Source: Symsagittifera roscoffensis (lineage: Eukaryota > Xenacoelomorpha > Acoela > Convolutidae). Taken from it: DNA of 64,000 nt. Both the position numbers and the translations under genes were made by a program. The stretch lies in contig NC_087063.1 of NCBI RefSeq assembly GCF_963678635.1, positions 76,283,617 through 76,347,616 of the forward strand. The letters are read 5' to 3'. The notes under the pieces are model-generated. The model made no database searches. It saw only the letters and a program-made list of their open reading frames with translations, and had not been told where the DNA came from. Below, piece by piece: positions 10,755 to 20,155 of this stretch. Numbering within the stretch: position 1 is the first letter of the stretch; every line of letters starts with the position of its first letter.

Positions 10755-11007
10755 CCAGCTAAGAAGATTAATTAGAAAAACTTCAAATCGTGAGATCATA
10801 ACACTTATTTGTGAATGTTTGCTCAATGTAGTCAATGGAAACGTACCCGTTAAAATCGCAAACATCGAACGATTCGAGACAGCATACAAATACTTAATAA
10901 CTCCAAAAACCAGTGTTGTCAAAAAACGTGCGATTATTTTGAGTAAAGAAGGCTTCCATTTAGTTCGACAAATACTTTATTTTTGTTACAAGTACCTCAC
11001 AACTTAA
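10735..11007 (+). CDS. Conserved Polinton small protein (ICECLLNV type, about 90 aa)
   Basis: The ATG at 10735 overlaps the ATPase C-terminus. The protein contains IITLICECLLNVVNGNVP and a basic C-terminal half ending in a Tyr-rich tail, CYKYLTT. It is small and basic, with no membrane span. Proteins of this look recur between ATPase and integrase in Polintons; their role is unknown, a DNA-associated virion protein being one possibility. An upstream in-frame ATG (10702) lies inside the ATPase frame and is less likely. The stop is at the left edge of the tandem duplication. Confidence 0.6.
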   Translation: MVQLKPDQLRRLIRKTSNREIITLICECLLNVVNGNVPVKIANIERFETAYKYLITPKTSVVKKRAIILSKEGFHLVRQILYFCYKYLTT

Positions 11008-11471
11008 TGATGACTGCTGAAGAATTCATTCTAATTCCGAAACACTTATATGTTAAAGAGCAGCCACATGCTGCACGTGTTCTTCATGATAATAATATTA
11101 AACACAAAAATGCTCAACTGTCCTATCTTAACCGGCTTAGACCCCAATTACCTCCACAAACTAGTAAGACTACTGCAACGAAGGAAACATTTACGGATAA
11201 TGTTGAGCCCCAACAAGAACAGCTTAAACTGTTAACGGACGATGAAGAAGTACCGGTCGAACGTGTTACAGACGAAATACTAGAAGAGAAACACAATAGA
11301 CAGACCGAAAGCATTTTAGGACAGTTACAAGTTTTAGAAGACAAAAAATTTGTTAGAGCAAAAACCGTACTTGAAATCATAGAAAATTCAGAAAGAGTAA
11401 CCATAAACCGTGACAATGAGGTGATATATGTAGATAAAGTACCAACAGGACTTAAAGCTACAATATTTTAA
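11007..11471 (+). CDS. Conserved Polinton protein upstream of integrase, copy 1 (154 aa)
   Basis: The N-terminal EEFILIPKHLYVKEQPHAA and QLSYLNRLRPQ, then a Gln/Glu/Thr-rich middle and a C-terminal segment with ERVTINRDNEVIYVDK. The conserved N-terminal block is typical of an uncharacterised Polinton protein. There are two adjacent ATGs (11007, 11010). The ORF is identical in translation to copy 2 at 13608-14072. It has no membrane span. The role is unknown; a structural or assembly protein is plausible from position. Confidence 0.65.
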   Translation: MMTAEEFILIPKHLYVKEQPHAARVLHDNNIKHKNAQLSYLNRLRPQLPPQTSKTTATKETFTDNVEPQQEQLKLLTDDEEVPVERVTDEILEEKHNRQTESILGQLQVLEDKKFVRAKTVLEIIENSERVTINRDNEVIYVDKVPTGLKATIF

Positions 11472-11568
11472 TACGACATACAACAACCAACGAAAAAATT
11501 ACACAATCCGGCGTTCATTAACATTTTAACTGCTCTCAACTTGAATGAAAACCTGGTAATAAATCGAA

Positions 11569-12792
11569 ATGCCAAACACGCGGTTCAGTCAGCGCCTATT
11601 AACGCTCAAGAGAAACGAGAACCCGGACTCTCAAGAACCCGCTCAACGTCGCCCACTTGGCAGGAAAAAAGTAGTGCAAACCTTAAGAGAAGTAAAAAAA
11701 AAAACAAACGAAAAAGTCTCAGCGGTAATAGAAAAACCCAAAACCAAAAACGTGAAAAAGAGTCAGAAGAAGGCTCTGACTCATACGGAACGCCCCATAA
11801 CGATTCAGATTCTCCAACGTCAGAAAAGACGAAGGCACAAACAAAACAATGGGAAAATTACCAAGATTGAAGAAAAATTGTTGAAAACTAAATACAGTGA
11901 CAAAGGTCCCGCGTTATTTGGTAGTGTGAACAACTTGATAAAAGCAAGCAATTTGTCGCGAAAGAAAGTTAAACATTTGCTTCATACTGAACCTGCTTAC
12001 ACGAAATATCGAACTTTGATCCGAAAAACGCCGCGACTCAAGGTCATAGTTTACGATATCGACGAAATCTGGTCATTAGATCTGGCCTTTGTTGATAAAC
12101 TTGCCCAGTACAACCATGATGTTAAGTATCTGCTTGTTGCAGTTGACTGCATGTCCCGCTATCTCAGAGTGCAACCCTTGAAATCAAAGTATGCTACTAC
12201 AACAGCAGAAGCGCTCAAACTAATGATAACGACAAAACAACCGGAAAAAGTATGGGTGGACAAGGGCACAGAGTTTAAAGGGTCCTTCGAAGCATTATGT
12301 AAAAAGAAAGGCAAAAACACATATAGCACAGAGAGCGAGAAAAAGTCCGCATTCGCTGAGAGAAATATCCGTTCCTTGAAAAATCTTATTTATAAGTACT
12401 TGGAGGATAAATGGACTTACTCATACATTGACAAATTGCAAGATTTTGTCAATGCAATTAATTCGAGAACAAATCGTGTCACAAATCTTGCACCGAATAA
12501 AGTAACTAAAAAAGATGTTCCTCGCCTGATTTCATTAAGAGCAGAACAGTCTTTGAAGTTAGTTCGACGTCCAAAGCTTTATGTTGGTGATTATGTTAGA
12601 CTTGCCAAAGTAGACATACGTTTTCGCAAGGGTTACAAACAATCGTTCACCGATAAAGTGTTTGAAGTTTTTGACATACCAACACGAAATCCCCCAACAT
12701 ACAATTTGATTGATTCTAACAGAGAACCGATTGAGGGAAAATTTTACGATTCTGAACTAATTCGCGTTCTGGAGAAGGACAATCATGACTGA
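11569..12792 (+). CDS. Polinton DDE integrase, copy 1 (407 aa, intact)
   Basis: A retrovirus-like integrase. The first catalytic Asp is in EIWSLDLAFVD, the second in VWVDKGTEFKG and the Glu in SAFAERNIRSLKN. The C-terminal part (KLYVGDYVRLAKV...) is an SH3/chromo-like DNA-binding module. A basic N-terminal extension precedes the core. The enzyme joins the linear element ends to host DNA and produces the 6-bp duplication seen at the borders. The reading frame is complete, with an 11-A run at about 11694-11704. It overlaps the penton ATG by 8 nt (12785). It is the better preserved of the two copies. Confidence 0.93.
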   Translation: MPNTRFSQRLLTLKRNENPDSQEPAQRRPLGRKKVVQTLREVKKKTNEKVSAVIEKPKTKNVKKSQKKALTHTERPITIQILQRQKRRRHKQNNGKITKIEEKLLKTKYSDKGPALFGSVNNLIKASNLSRKKVKHLLHTEPAYTKYRTLIRKTPRLKVIVYDIDEIWSLDLAFVDKLAQYNHDVKYLLVAVDCMSRYLRVQPLKSKYATTTAEALKLMITTKQPEKVWVDKGTEFKGSFEALCKKKGKNTYSTESEKKSAFAERNIRSLKNLIYKYLEDKWTYSYIDKLQDFVNAINSRTNRVTNLAPNKVTKKDVPRLISLRAEQSLKLVRRPKLYVGDYVRLAKVDIRFRKGYKQSFTDKVFEVFDIPTRNPPTYNLIDSNREPIEGKFYDSELIRVLEKDNHD

Positions 12793-13621
12793 GGGCACTT
12801 CCAACAGCCTTTTCACCCATGATGTTCCCCCTTCCTTCACAATTACCCTAGTTTCATCTGCATCAATGAACGTTTTTAAAGATAACACTCTGGCCAACTT
12901 CAAAAATATCCTGAGTGAAGAAATAAATTTGCAAGGTGAATGGAGAGTAGCAGTTACAGAAATTACCTTCCCTACTCAGATAAACAACGTAACTGACAAC
13001 AACATTGTGTACTACAAAAAAGATCGGGTTATAGCAAGCATGAAAGTTGAGAAAGACAAGATCTCCAGGCCTTACCTTGGAGAAACAGCAAAATTAACAA
13101 AAGGAGAATATACGAGCATTGATCCAATACTGGACGAGATTCGTCGAAAGACAGAATTAGAGAAATTGGATTACGTAATAGATCCAATAACCAAACATCT
13201 TTCCTTATGGCTGCATTATTGGGAAGGTATAACTTTTTCAAGCCCGCAAATTCCTGGTCTACTTGGATTCAAAGGCGTCAGAGATGGAACTGGTTATCAT
13301 ATAGGTTACAAACAAGGAAGCACGAAACATAGCACATTCTCTACCCAAGATCTTATTGCTGACTATCCCGTTGATGTATGCGCTGGTACTCAGCTTATGT
13401 TTATTTATCTGGACATAATTCATTATCAAATAGTCGGAGACACAAAAGCACCCCTTTTACGAGTCATTGATACAAATTGTCGAGTGAAAAACGGTTACGC
13501 ATGTACAATTGAACCGAATCATCGTAAAGTGTTTAGTAATTTGGATTTTAAAAAACTTTTGGTCAATAATATTTCCAATATTTCTGTGAACTTGCTTCAA
13601 CAACTTAATGATGACTGCTGA
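12785..13621 (+). pseudogene. Polinton penton (minor capsid), copy 1, truncated by duplication
   Basis: It matches the copy at 15369 to about codon 270, ending in the NISNISVNL segment, then switches into unrelated sequence (LQQLNDDC) and stops, because the tandem duplication breakpoint lies inside the gene. Roughly the last 25 residues of the capsid fold are missing. The penton is a single-jelly-roll protein at capsid vertices. The truncated product is unlikely to fold normally. Confidence 0.85.
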
Positions 13622-14072
13622 AGAATTCATTCTAATTCCGAAACACTTATATGTTAAAGAGCAGCCACATGCTGCACGTGTTCTTCATGATAATAATATT
13701 AAACACAAAAATGCTCAACTGTCCTATCTTAACCGGCTTAGACCCCAATTACCTCCACAAACTAGTAAGACTACTGCAACGAAGGAAACATTTACGGATA
13801 ATGTTGAGCCCCAACAAGAACAGCTTAAACTGTTAACGGACGATGAAGAAGTACCGGTCGAACGTGTTACAGACGAAATACTAGAAGAGAAACACAATAG
13901 ACAGACCGAAAGCATTTTAGGACAGTTACAAGTTTTAGAAGACAAAAAATTTGTTAGAGCAAAAACCGTACTTGAAATCATAGAAAATTCAGAAAGAGTA
14001 ACCATAAACCGTGACAATGAGGTGATATATGTAGATAAAGTACCAACAGGACTTAAAGCTACAATATTTTAA
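13608..14072 (+). CDS. Conserved Polinton protein upstream of integrase, copy 2
   Basis: Translation is identical to the copy at 11007-11471. It starts at the duplication junction, so its ATG overlaps the end of the truncated penton copy 1. Both copies keep an open frame, suggesting the duplication is recent. Confidence 0.6.
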   Translation: MMTAEEFILIPKHLYVKEQPHAARVLHDNNIKHKNAQLSYLNRLRPQLPPQTSKTTATKETFTDNVEPQQEQLKLLTDDEEVPVERVTDEILEEKHNRQTESILGQLQVLEDKKFVRAKTVLEIIENSERVTINRDNEVIYVDKVPTGLKATIF

Positions 14073-14141
14073 TACGACATACAACAACCAACGAAAAAAT
14101 TACACAATCCGGCGTTCATTAACATTTTAACTGCTCTCAAC

Positions 14142-15293
14142 TTGAATGAAAACCTGGTAATAAATCGAAATGCCAAACACGCGGTTCAGTCAGCGCCTAT
14201 TAACGCTCAAGAGAAACGAGAACCCGGACTCTCAAGAACCCGCTCAACGTCGCCCACTTGGCAGGAAAAAAGTAGTGCAAACCTTAAGAGAAGTAAAAAA
14301 AAAACAAACGAAAAAGTCTCAGCGGTAATAGAAAAACCCAAAACCAAAAACGTGAAAAAGAGTCAGAAGAAGGCTCTGACTCATACGGAACGCCCCATAA
14401 CGATTCAGATTCTCCAACGTCAGAAAAGACGAAGGCACAAACAAAACAATGGGAAAATTACCAAGATTGAAGAAAAATTGTTGAAAACTAAATACAGTGA
14501 CAAAGGTCCCGCGTTATTTGGTAGTGTGAACAACTTGATAAAAGCAAGCAATTTGTCGCGAAAGAAAGTTAAACATTTCCTTCATACCGAACCTGCTTAC
14601 ACGAAATATCGAACTTTGATCCGAAAAACGCCGCGACTCAAAGTCATAGTTTACGATATCGACGAAATCTGGTCATTAGATCTGGCCTTTGTTGATAAAC
14701 TTGCCCAGTACAACCATGATGTTAAGTATGTGCTTGTTGCAGTTGACTGCATGTCCCGCTATCTCAGAGTGCAACCCTTGAAATCAAAGTATGCTACTAC
14801 AACAGCAGAAGCGTTCAAACTAATGATAACGACAAAACAACCGGAAAAAGTATGGGTGGACAAGGGCATAGAGTTTAAAGGGTCCTTCGAAGCATTATGT
14901 AAAAAGAAAGGCATAAACACATATAGCACAGAGAGCGAGAAAAAGTCCGCATTCGCTGAGAGAAATATCCGTTCCTTGAAAAATCTTATTTATAAGTACT
15001 TGGAGGATAAATGGACTTACTCATACATTGACAAATTGCAAGATTTTGTCAATGCAATTAATTCGAGAACAAATCGTGTCACAAATCTTGCACCGAATAA
15101 AGTAACTAAAAAAGATGTTCCTCGCCTGATTTCATTAAGAGCAGAACAGTCTTTGAAGTTAGTTCGACGTCCAAAGCTTTATGTTGGTGATTATGTTAGA
15201 CTTGCCAAAGTAGACATACGTTTTCGCAAGGGTTACAAACAATCGTTCACCGATGAAGTGTTTGAAGTTTTTGACATACCAACACGAATTTGA
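14142..15293 (+). pseudogene. Polinton integrase, copy 2, frameshifted at both ends
   Basis: The poly-A near 14294 has 10 A instead of 11, so the normal start codon (at 14170) is out of phase and an upstream ATG in another frame is fused to the integrase core. A 16-bp deletion near 15288 removes part of the C-terminus and shifts the frame, ending at TGA 15291-15293. The catalytic triad remains, but the residue after VDKG changes from Thr to Ile. It is probably non-functional; copy 1 is intact. Confidence 0.8.
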
Positions 15294-15368
15294 TTGATTC
15301 TAACAGAGAACCGATTGAGGGAAAATTTTACGATTCTGAACTAATTCGCGTTCTGGAGAAGGACAATC

Positions 15369-16262
15369 ATGACTGAGGGCACTTCCAACAGCCTTTTCAC
15401 CCATAATGTTCCCCCTTCCTTCACAATTACCCTAGTTTCATCTGCATCAATGAACGTTTTTAAAGATAACACTCTGGCCAACTTCAAAAATCTCCTGAGT
15501 GAAGAAATAAATTTGCAAGGTGAATGGAGAGTAGCAGTTACAGAAATTACCTTCCCTACTCAGATAAACAACGTAACTGACAACAACATTGTGTACTACA
15601 AAAAAGATCGGGTTATAGCAAGCATGAAAGTTGAGAAAGACAAGATCTCCAGGCCTTACCTTGGAGAAACAGCAAAATTAACAAAAGGAGAATATACGAG
15701 CATTGATCAAATACTGGACGAAATTCGTCGAAAGACAGAATTAGAGAAATTGGATTACGTAATAGATCCAATAACCAAACATCTTTCCTTATGGCTGCAT
15801 TATTGGGAAGGTATAACTTTTTCAAGCCCGCAAATTCCTAGTCTACTTGGGTTTAAAGGCGTCAGAGATGGAACTGGTTATCATATAGGTTACAAACAAG
15901 GAAGCACGAAACATAGCACATTCTCTACCCAAGATCTTATTGCTGACTATCCCGTTGATGTATGCGCTGGTACTCAGCTTATGTTTATTTATCTGGACAT
16001 AATTCATTATCAAATAGTCGGAGACACAAAAGCACCCCTTTTACGAGTCATTGATACAAATCGTCGAGTCAAAAACGGTTACGCATGTACAATTGAACCG
16101 AATCATCGTAAAGTGTTTAGTAATTTGGATTTTAAAAAACTTTTGGTCAATAATATTTCCAATATTTCTGTGAACTTGCGCACCGAAACTGGAGGACTTG
16201 TTCCTTTCGCTGGAGGGGGAAAAGTTGTTCTGACTTTGAAATTTCAAAAGTTTAGCAATTGA
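15369..16262 (+). CDS. Polinton penton / minor capsid protein, copy 2 (297 aa, complete)
   Basis: A single-jelly-roll minor capsid protein. It begins with TEGTSNSLFTHN, has repeated beta-strand-like segments (FTITLVSS, EWRVAVTEITFP, TQLMFIYLDIIHYQIVG) and the usual C-terminus ending LTLKFQKFSN. Length agrees with Polinton pentons. It stops 11 nt before the PX-like ATG. It is the only complete penton in the element. Confidence 0.87.
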   Translation: MTEGTSNSLFTHNVPPSFTITLVSSASMNVFKDNTLANFKNLLSEEINLQGEWRVAVTEITFPTQINNVTDNNIVYYKKDRVIASMKVEKDKISRPYLGETAKLTKGEYTSIDQILDEIRRKTELEKLDYVIDPITKHLSLWLHYWEGITFSSPQIPSLLGFKGVRDGTGYHIGYKQGSTKHSTFSTQDLIADYPVDVCAGTQLMFIYLDIIHYQIVGDTKAPLLRVIDTNRRVKNGYACTIEPNHRKVFSNLDFKKLLVNNISNISVNLRTETGGLVPFAGGGKVVLTLKFQKFSN

Positions 16263-16273
16263 AATTGATCAAA

Positions 16274-16628
16274 ATGGATTCATATTACCACAACCAAGCA
16301 AACCTACCACATTTCTCGGGGCATTATAGACAACGAGGCAGTGGCTTTGGTGCATTAGCCATGGGAATAGGAAGAGTCGCAATTCCACTGGCTCGAAAAT
16401 TTGTGATACCCGCGGCTAAAAAAAATCGGAAAAGAACTACTTCTTCAGGCAGCTCCAGAACTGATAGAAGTTGCAACAAAAAGAAAAAGTCCTAAGCAGG
16501 CACTCAAAAGCACCGTTAGAAAAACAATCAAAAAGCAAGTAGGAGCAGGAAGTAGATCTCGAAAAAGTCATCCGAAAAGATCGACGGCGCTTAAACGAAA
16601 AACGAGACGCGTCATTCCCAGAAAATGA
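16274..16628 (+). pseudogene. Polinton PX-like basic capsid-associated protein, frameshifted
   Basis: The Gly/Arg-rich N-terminus (GSGFGALAMGIGRVAIPLA) followed by Lys/Arg-rich sequence is typical of the small basic protein encoded between penton and major capsid. At the 8-A run 16418-16425 the original frame leaves the coding-like path and stops at 16493. The +1-shifted frame after the run stays open as a highly basic tail to TGA at 16626-16628, followed by the MCP ATG at 16672. One extra A in the homopolymer explains this; a sequencing error there is also possible. Confidence 0.7.
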
Positions 16629-16671
16629 ACTGCACAGAGAAGTCGCTCCGATTTCTTTACAAGGGTTAAAA

Positions 16672-17988
16672 ATGATTTCTAATTTAATCCCGAGTGAAGC
16701 AACTCACAGCTCCTTGGACTTATTTGAGAAACCGCCTTTACTTGTCACTTTTGAAAATGCATTCACCCAAAAAATTGGACCTTCCTACTCTCCTGATGGT
16801 CCTATGCTCGAGTTTGAAGTACTCGGCTACAAAAATAATTTAATCGATCTTCAACGTACTCGTTTGGAAATAGTTGCACGAATTGTTCGAAGCAATGGAA
16901 ACGTGCTTCGAACGCATGCTACAGAGGCGGCAAACAGAGATACGCCGTATTTTGTTAACAATCCTTTATCTTCATTATTTTCTGAGTGTACACTGTCTCT
17001 GAATGGTGAAAAAATATCAACTACCAATGCTAATTTTGCCCATAAAAGCTTTATTGAGACCGAGTTTTCATACGGTAATGATGCCAAGAAAACATGGTTG
17101 GCTTGTCAAGGTTATTATTATGAAGAAAATCCATCAGCCATTGACGGTGCTGGAAGGAGAGCTGATGATGTTACGGAGCGTAAAGATCTCGTTGCGGCCT
17201 CGAGCGAGCTGAAGCTATTTGGTAAAATTGCTTGCGACTTTTTGTCGTGTGACAAGCATCTACTTAGCGGTGTGACAATAAGATTGTCTCTTAGACGTTC
17301 TCCTAATGATTTTGTTGTCATATCTGAAGATGCAGCTAAACACTAAAAGGTCCAAATAATCGAAGCTAACCTCTATGTCAGAAAGATGACTGTGACTGAC
17401 TATGTTCTCTCATCAATAGAAAAAACTTTGTTGAAGACCCCGGCAATTTACAATTACATCGAAGTAGTACCAAAAACGTTTCTCGCAACTGCAGGAGTAC
17501 AAAGCTGGCGACAAGAGGATGTTTTTGCAAAAGAACCTGTTCGAAGAATGATAGTAGCAATGAGCATAAACGAAGCATATTTGGGTACTAATTGAACAAA
17601 CCCTTTTCATTACCAGAAATTTGGGTTGAATGAGATCATTGTGTACAGAAACGGTCTACCCATTGCCGGAACTCCCATCTCAACATCAGACAATAAAAGA
17701 ATTTATTACAATACGCTTGAGGCTCTTGATTTTGTTTTAAACACTAGTCATGGAATCAGTCTCGCTAATTATGATAATCATTATATTATGGCTTTTGATC
17801 TCACGTCTACTCAGGAGGCTTCACACGATTTTATTCATCCTGAATTGACCAATTGCACTATTTCGCTCGAACTCAAGTTTGACGCAGGTCTCGGTAATAA
17901 CGTCGATTTATTGTTTATGGGAGAGCGTGCATCAACAGTTTATGTGCGTTCAGATAGAAAAATTACTAAAAACACTCTTATGACCTAA
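16672..17988 (+). pseudogene. Polinton major capsid protein (double jelly roll), two in-frame stops
   Basis: The frame from ATG 16672 to TAA 17986 keeps one phase for 439 codons. It carries hexon-like features: LEFEVLGYKNNLIDL near the N-terminus, TPYFVNNPLSSLFSECTL, and late segments such as NLYVRKMTVTDYVL and NPFHYQKFGLNE. It is interrupted by TAA at 17344-17346 and TGA at 17593-17595, with coding-like sequence on both sides and no frameshift. The protein forms the icosahedral capsid shell in relatives. As read, only the N-terminal half would be made. Identity is secure. Confidence 0.88.
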
Positions 17989-17995
17989 GATAGAC

Positions 17996-18433
17996 ATGGA
18001 TAATCTTCAACTAGTAGAAATTATTAACCGTTGTAATTATTTGAAACATCGCTTTAGAGGTGTTTTTCCGGCAGATTTGCCATGCTCTTCAGTACTGAAA
18101 AACGATAATACGTTCATGATTATGAATGCCTCACCATCGGATCAACCTGGAACCCACTGGTTGCTTTTTGCTCAAGCTGGAGGACAGATATTCTTCGCAG
18201 ATCTTCTAGGTAAACAATTATGTGATTATCCCCTCGTGTACAAGAATATGCGACGTACAATTCACTAGGGAAATCAACTACTGTTGAAAAAACCAATACA
18301 ATCAGCTGATTCAGTGTTATGCGGACTTTATTGTATTTATGTTGCTCATGTTATAATTACAAACAAATTTCCAATAGGTTTCAAACTTAATGATCATGAT
18401 TTGATAAGATTTGCCAAACCTATGTTATTCTAA
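17996..18433 (+). pseudogene. Polinton adenain-like cysteine protease, in-frame stop
   Basis: A maturation protease of the adenovirus type. The catalytic His is in PGTHWLLF, the acidic residue in FFADLLGK, and the nucleophile Cys in SADSVLCGLYCIYVAH. A TAG at 18266-18268 lies between the acidic residue and the Cys, and the frame continues after it to TAA 18431-18433. The enzyme would trim capsid proteins during assembly. As it stands the active-site Cys lies after the stop. It starts 7 nt after the capsid gene. Confidence 0.85.
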
Positions 18434-18700
18434 ATTAATTTATTGATGTTTTTGTAAAATTTATAAAATCGTTTTTTTTTTTTTCAATTCATTCTTATTA
18501 ACAACAAAGTTTTTTTTCTGCAAGTTTATGTGAACCGCGAAAAGTTTCAAATCAAGTCCTTCGAAATATTAAGGCATGGCCGTTTGGTTTAAGGGGCAAT
18601 AGCTAACCCGGCGTTGCTCGTCGCTACGCTCCTCGGGAACGCCTCCCGCGTGTGTAGTAACATTTTTTTTTGATATACAAGAGCGAAAGAAAACCAATAT
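18434..18700. other. Intergenic region between convergent genes, with shared 92-bp module
   Basis: It separates the + strand protease from the - strand gene at 18701. Poly-T runs lie at 18472-18484 and 18665-18671. It contains a 92-bp block (18558-18649) that recurs in reverse orientation in each 2.7-kb array unit. Confidence 0.7.
18558..18649 (+). repeat. 92-bp module shared with the tandem array (inverted copy)
   Basis: The block runs from TCCTTCGAAATATTAAGG to GAACGCCTCCCG and contains a GGCGTT...AACGCC stem around GCTCGTCGCTACGCTCC. Its reverse complement occurs at 22089-22180, 24794-24885 and 27497-27588 with one to three changes each. GC content is higher than in its surroundings. Function is unknown; termination, replication or packaging signal are possible. 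Confidence 0.8.
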
Positions 18701-19327
18701 TTAAAACTTGAATTTCTTCTCCATGATAAATTTCACAAACAAATTGTTTGAATCAATTTCCATACAACCATACCCACTTAAAATTATGTCAATTATTTTA
18801 GAAAACTCAGCAGCGTTTTCACCATTCAAAATATTAGTAAAGCGTTCAATTGTTACGTTGGTAATCAGGTCAGTTTGAGTTTGAACAGATTTAGTCTGCG
18901 AGCCGAAGCAAACTTGAGGCAATCGTCTGCGAAGTGGAACACCACTAACATCTAAGTTGTTGATGGAGTTATAATTCACAGCTATTTTCAGTTTTTCCAT
19001 CAGAGGGCCAGACAATTCATAGTTGGAGCAACCCAAAATTAAATATTTTAATGTAGAGAGAAGACAAGGAACAACGAAGGCTTTTGAAGTCATCTTGTTA
19101 AGTAAATCGGTAGACTCTTTCGTAAATTCGACCAGCACATGATAATGTTTTTCGTTGTCAATCGAATGGTTGCAAAAATCTAATTTATTCGAATGGGAGG
19201 ATACTGCAAAATTTGCTTTTGAAGCGAAGCCTGAAAAGTTGGTTTCATGATTCAGGATGAGAAATTTGTAATTTTTACGGAACTGTTTGAAATAATCAGG
19301 GGATTGCTCATACATTGCTTCAACCAT
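18701..19327 (-). CDS. Polinton - strand ORF with HUH-like motif (208 aa)
   Basis: The ATG is at 19327 on the - strand. The segment EKHYHVLVEFTKES has the hydrophobic-flanked H-x-H of HUH replication endonucleases, preceded by the strand YKFLILNHE and followed by a helical region. A convincing catalytic Tyr motif or helicase domain was not found, and the protein is short for a Rep. The C-terminal half has TQTQTDLITNVTIERF and no recognised domain. It lies directly downstream of the PC4-like gene on the same strand (37-nt gap). HUH assignment is tentative. Confidence 0.5.
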   Translation of the reverse strand: MVEAMYEQSPDYFKQFRKNYKFLILNHETNFSGFASKANFAVSSHSNKLDFCNHSIDNEKHYHVLVEFTKESTDLLNKMTSKAFVVPCLLSTLKYLILGCSNYELSGPLMEKLKIAVNYNSINNLDVSGVPLRRRLPQVCFGSQTKSVQTQTDLITNVTIERFTNILNGENAAEFSKIIDIILSGYGCMEIDSNNLFVKFIMEKKFKF

Positions 19328-19364
19328 TGCTTTGAAGTTTCAATCGAATAACGAGTTGATAATG

Positions 19365-19724
19365 TTACACAACCCGACAGTTATCATCGTTTTCACTTTC
19401 GCATTCCTTTTCAGAGCATGAAGATTTTTTAGATTTGTTTCGCTTTTTTCTAAGTTTTTCAGTCACATCGCAGTTTTTTGCTTTCGTCAACCTTTTGATT
19501 TTTGTATAATTGTCCGCCAAGGACTCGAATTCACCAGTTGACAAAGTTATTCCTTGTCGATACTTGAAAGTTCCCTCCTCGTCTTTTTTGTACAATTTGA
19601 TAGTTATGTAAGTACCAGTCTGTGCGAATGTTTTTGCACCGACTCTAAATAAACGTTTATCATTCGAAGATATATCCTTAAAATCATCGAAGTAGTCTAC
19701 ATCCGTGTCAAGAGAAGCGTACAT
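19365..19724 (-). CDS. PC4-like ssDNA-binding protein (119 aa)
   Basis: Residues 22-78 follow the PC4/p15 domain: KRLFRVGAKTFAQTG, TYITIKLYKKDEEGTFK, then YRQGITLSTGEFESLADNY. The G-x-x-x..., D-E-G turn, G-I-x-L strand and final helix are in order. A basic KKRNKSKKS stretch and an acidic C-terminus follow. PC4 proteins bind ssDNA and modulate transcription and replication; in a virus-like element it could act in late transcription or genome replication. It is first in a two-gene - strand unit with 18701-19327. Confidence 0.65.
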   Translation of the reverse strand: MYASLDTDVDYFDDFKDISSNDKRLFRVGAKTFAQTGTYITIKLYKKDEEGTFKYRQGITLSTGEFESLADNYTKIKRLTKAKNCDVTEKLRKKRNKSKKSSCSEKECESENDDNCRVV

Positions 19725-20155
19725 TATAAATGAATAACAACCAACTGGTTTTTAGTGTGGAACGTTGAAGAATGACTGATCACAGTATACGAGACAGATC
19801 ATGCGCTCCCAAAGTAAAAATTTAGGTGATAACGTTTACGAGCGCCCTAAGAGATATTGATAAGACTTAATCACCAAGGATATAATTTCTTTAACGATAA
19901 ACCTCTTTTTATATGGGTATTTAGTTACTTTTTCCCCCGGCTATACTCTAAAAATCTTCTAGTGTTGTTAATTGTGACGGTTATTTTAATGACTGTTATG
20001 AATCATGGTAATGAATTTTTAACAGCATAACAAAGAATGTCTGGCAAACTATCATGAAAACTTGATTTTGAGTGCTTTCGCCCGTAGCCACTATAATAAA
20101 GCTATCACATAAATCTAAAAAATCGGGTTTTCACATTCATTCCTAACATGACCTC
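19725..20155. promoter_or_regulatory. Intergenic region upstream of divergent genes
   Basis: 431 bp separate the - strand PC4-like gene from the first array unit. TATAAATGAATAAC lies just upstream of the - strand ATG. No ORF and no repeat of the array unit were seen. It probably holds promoters; this is inferred from position. Confidence 0.4.

Larger units (their letters stand above)
11000..16179. repeat. 2.6-kb tandem duplication (unit 11000-13600, second copy 13601-16179)
   Basis: CAACTTAATGATGACTGCTG occurs at 11000 and 13601, an offset of 2601 bp, and the copies stay nearly identical from there to the penton codons at 13595/16179. Differences I can see include one A fewer in the poly-A at about 14296, a 16-bp deletion near 15288, and scattered substitutions. 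The junction cuts the first penton gene, so copy 1 has a truncated penton and copy 2 a complete one. Low divergence implies a recent event or gene conversion. Confidence 0.93.

Noticed and set aside
11123-11416. Ser/Cys-rich - strand frame (also 13724-14017)
   Set aside because: Antisense shadow of the conserved protein upstream of integrase; duplicated only because the region is duplicated.
18558-18649. tRNA or tRNA-derived SINE head
   Set aside because: TGGCCGTTTGG is only superficially like an A box and no B box or cloverleaf could be built.
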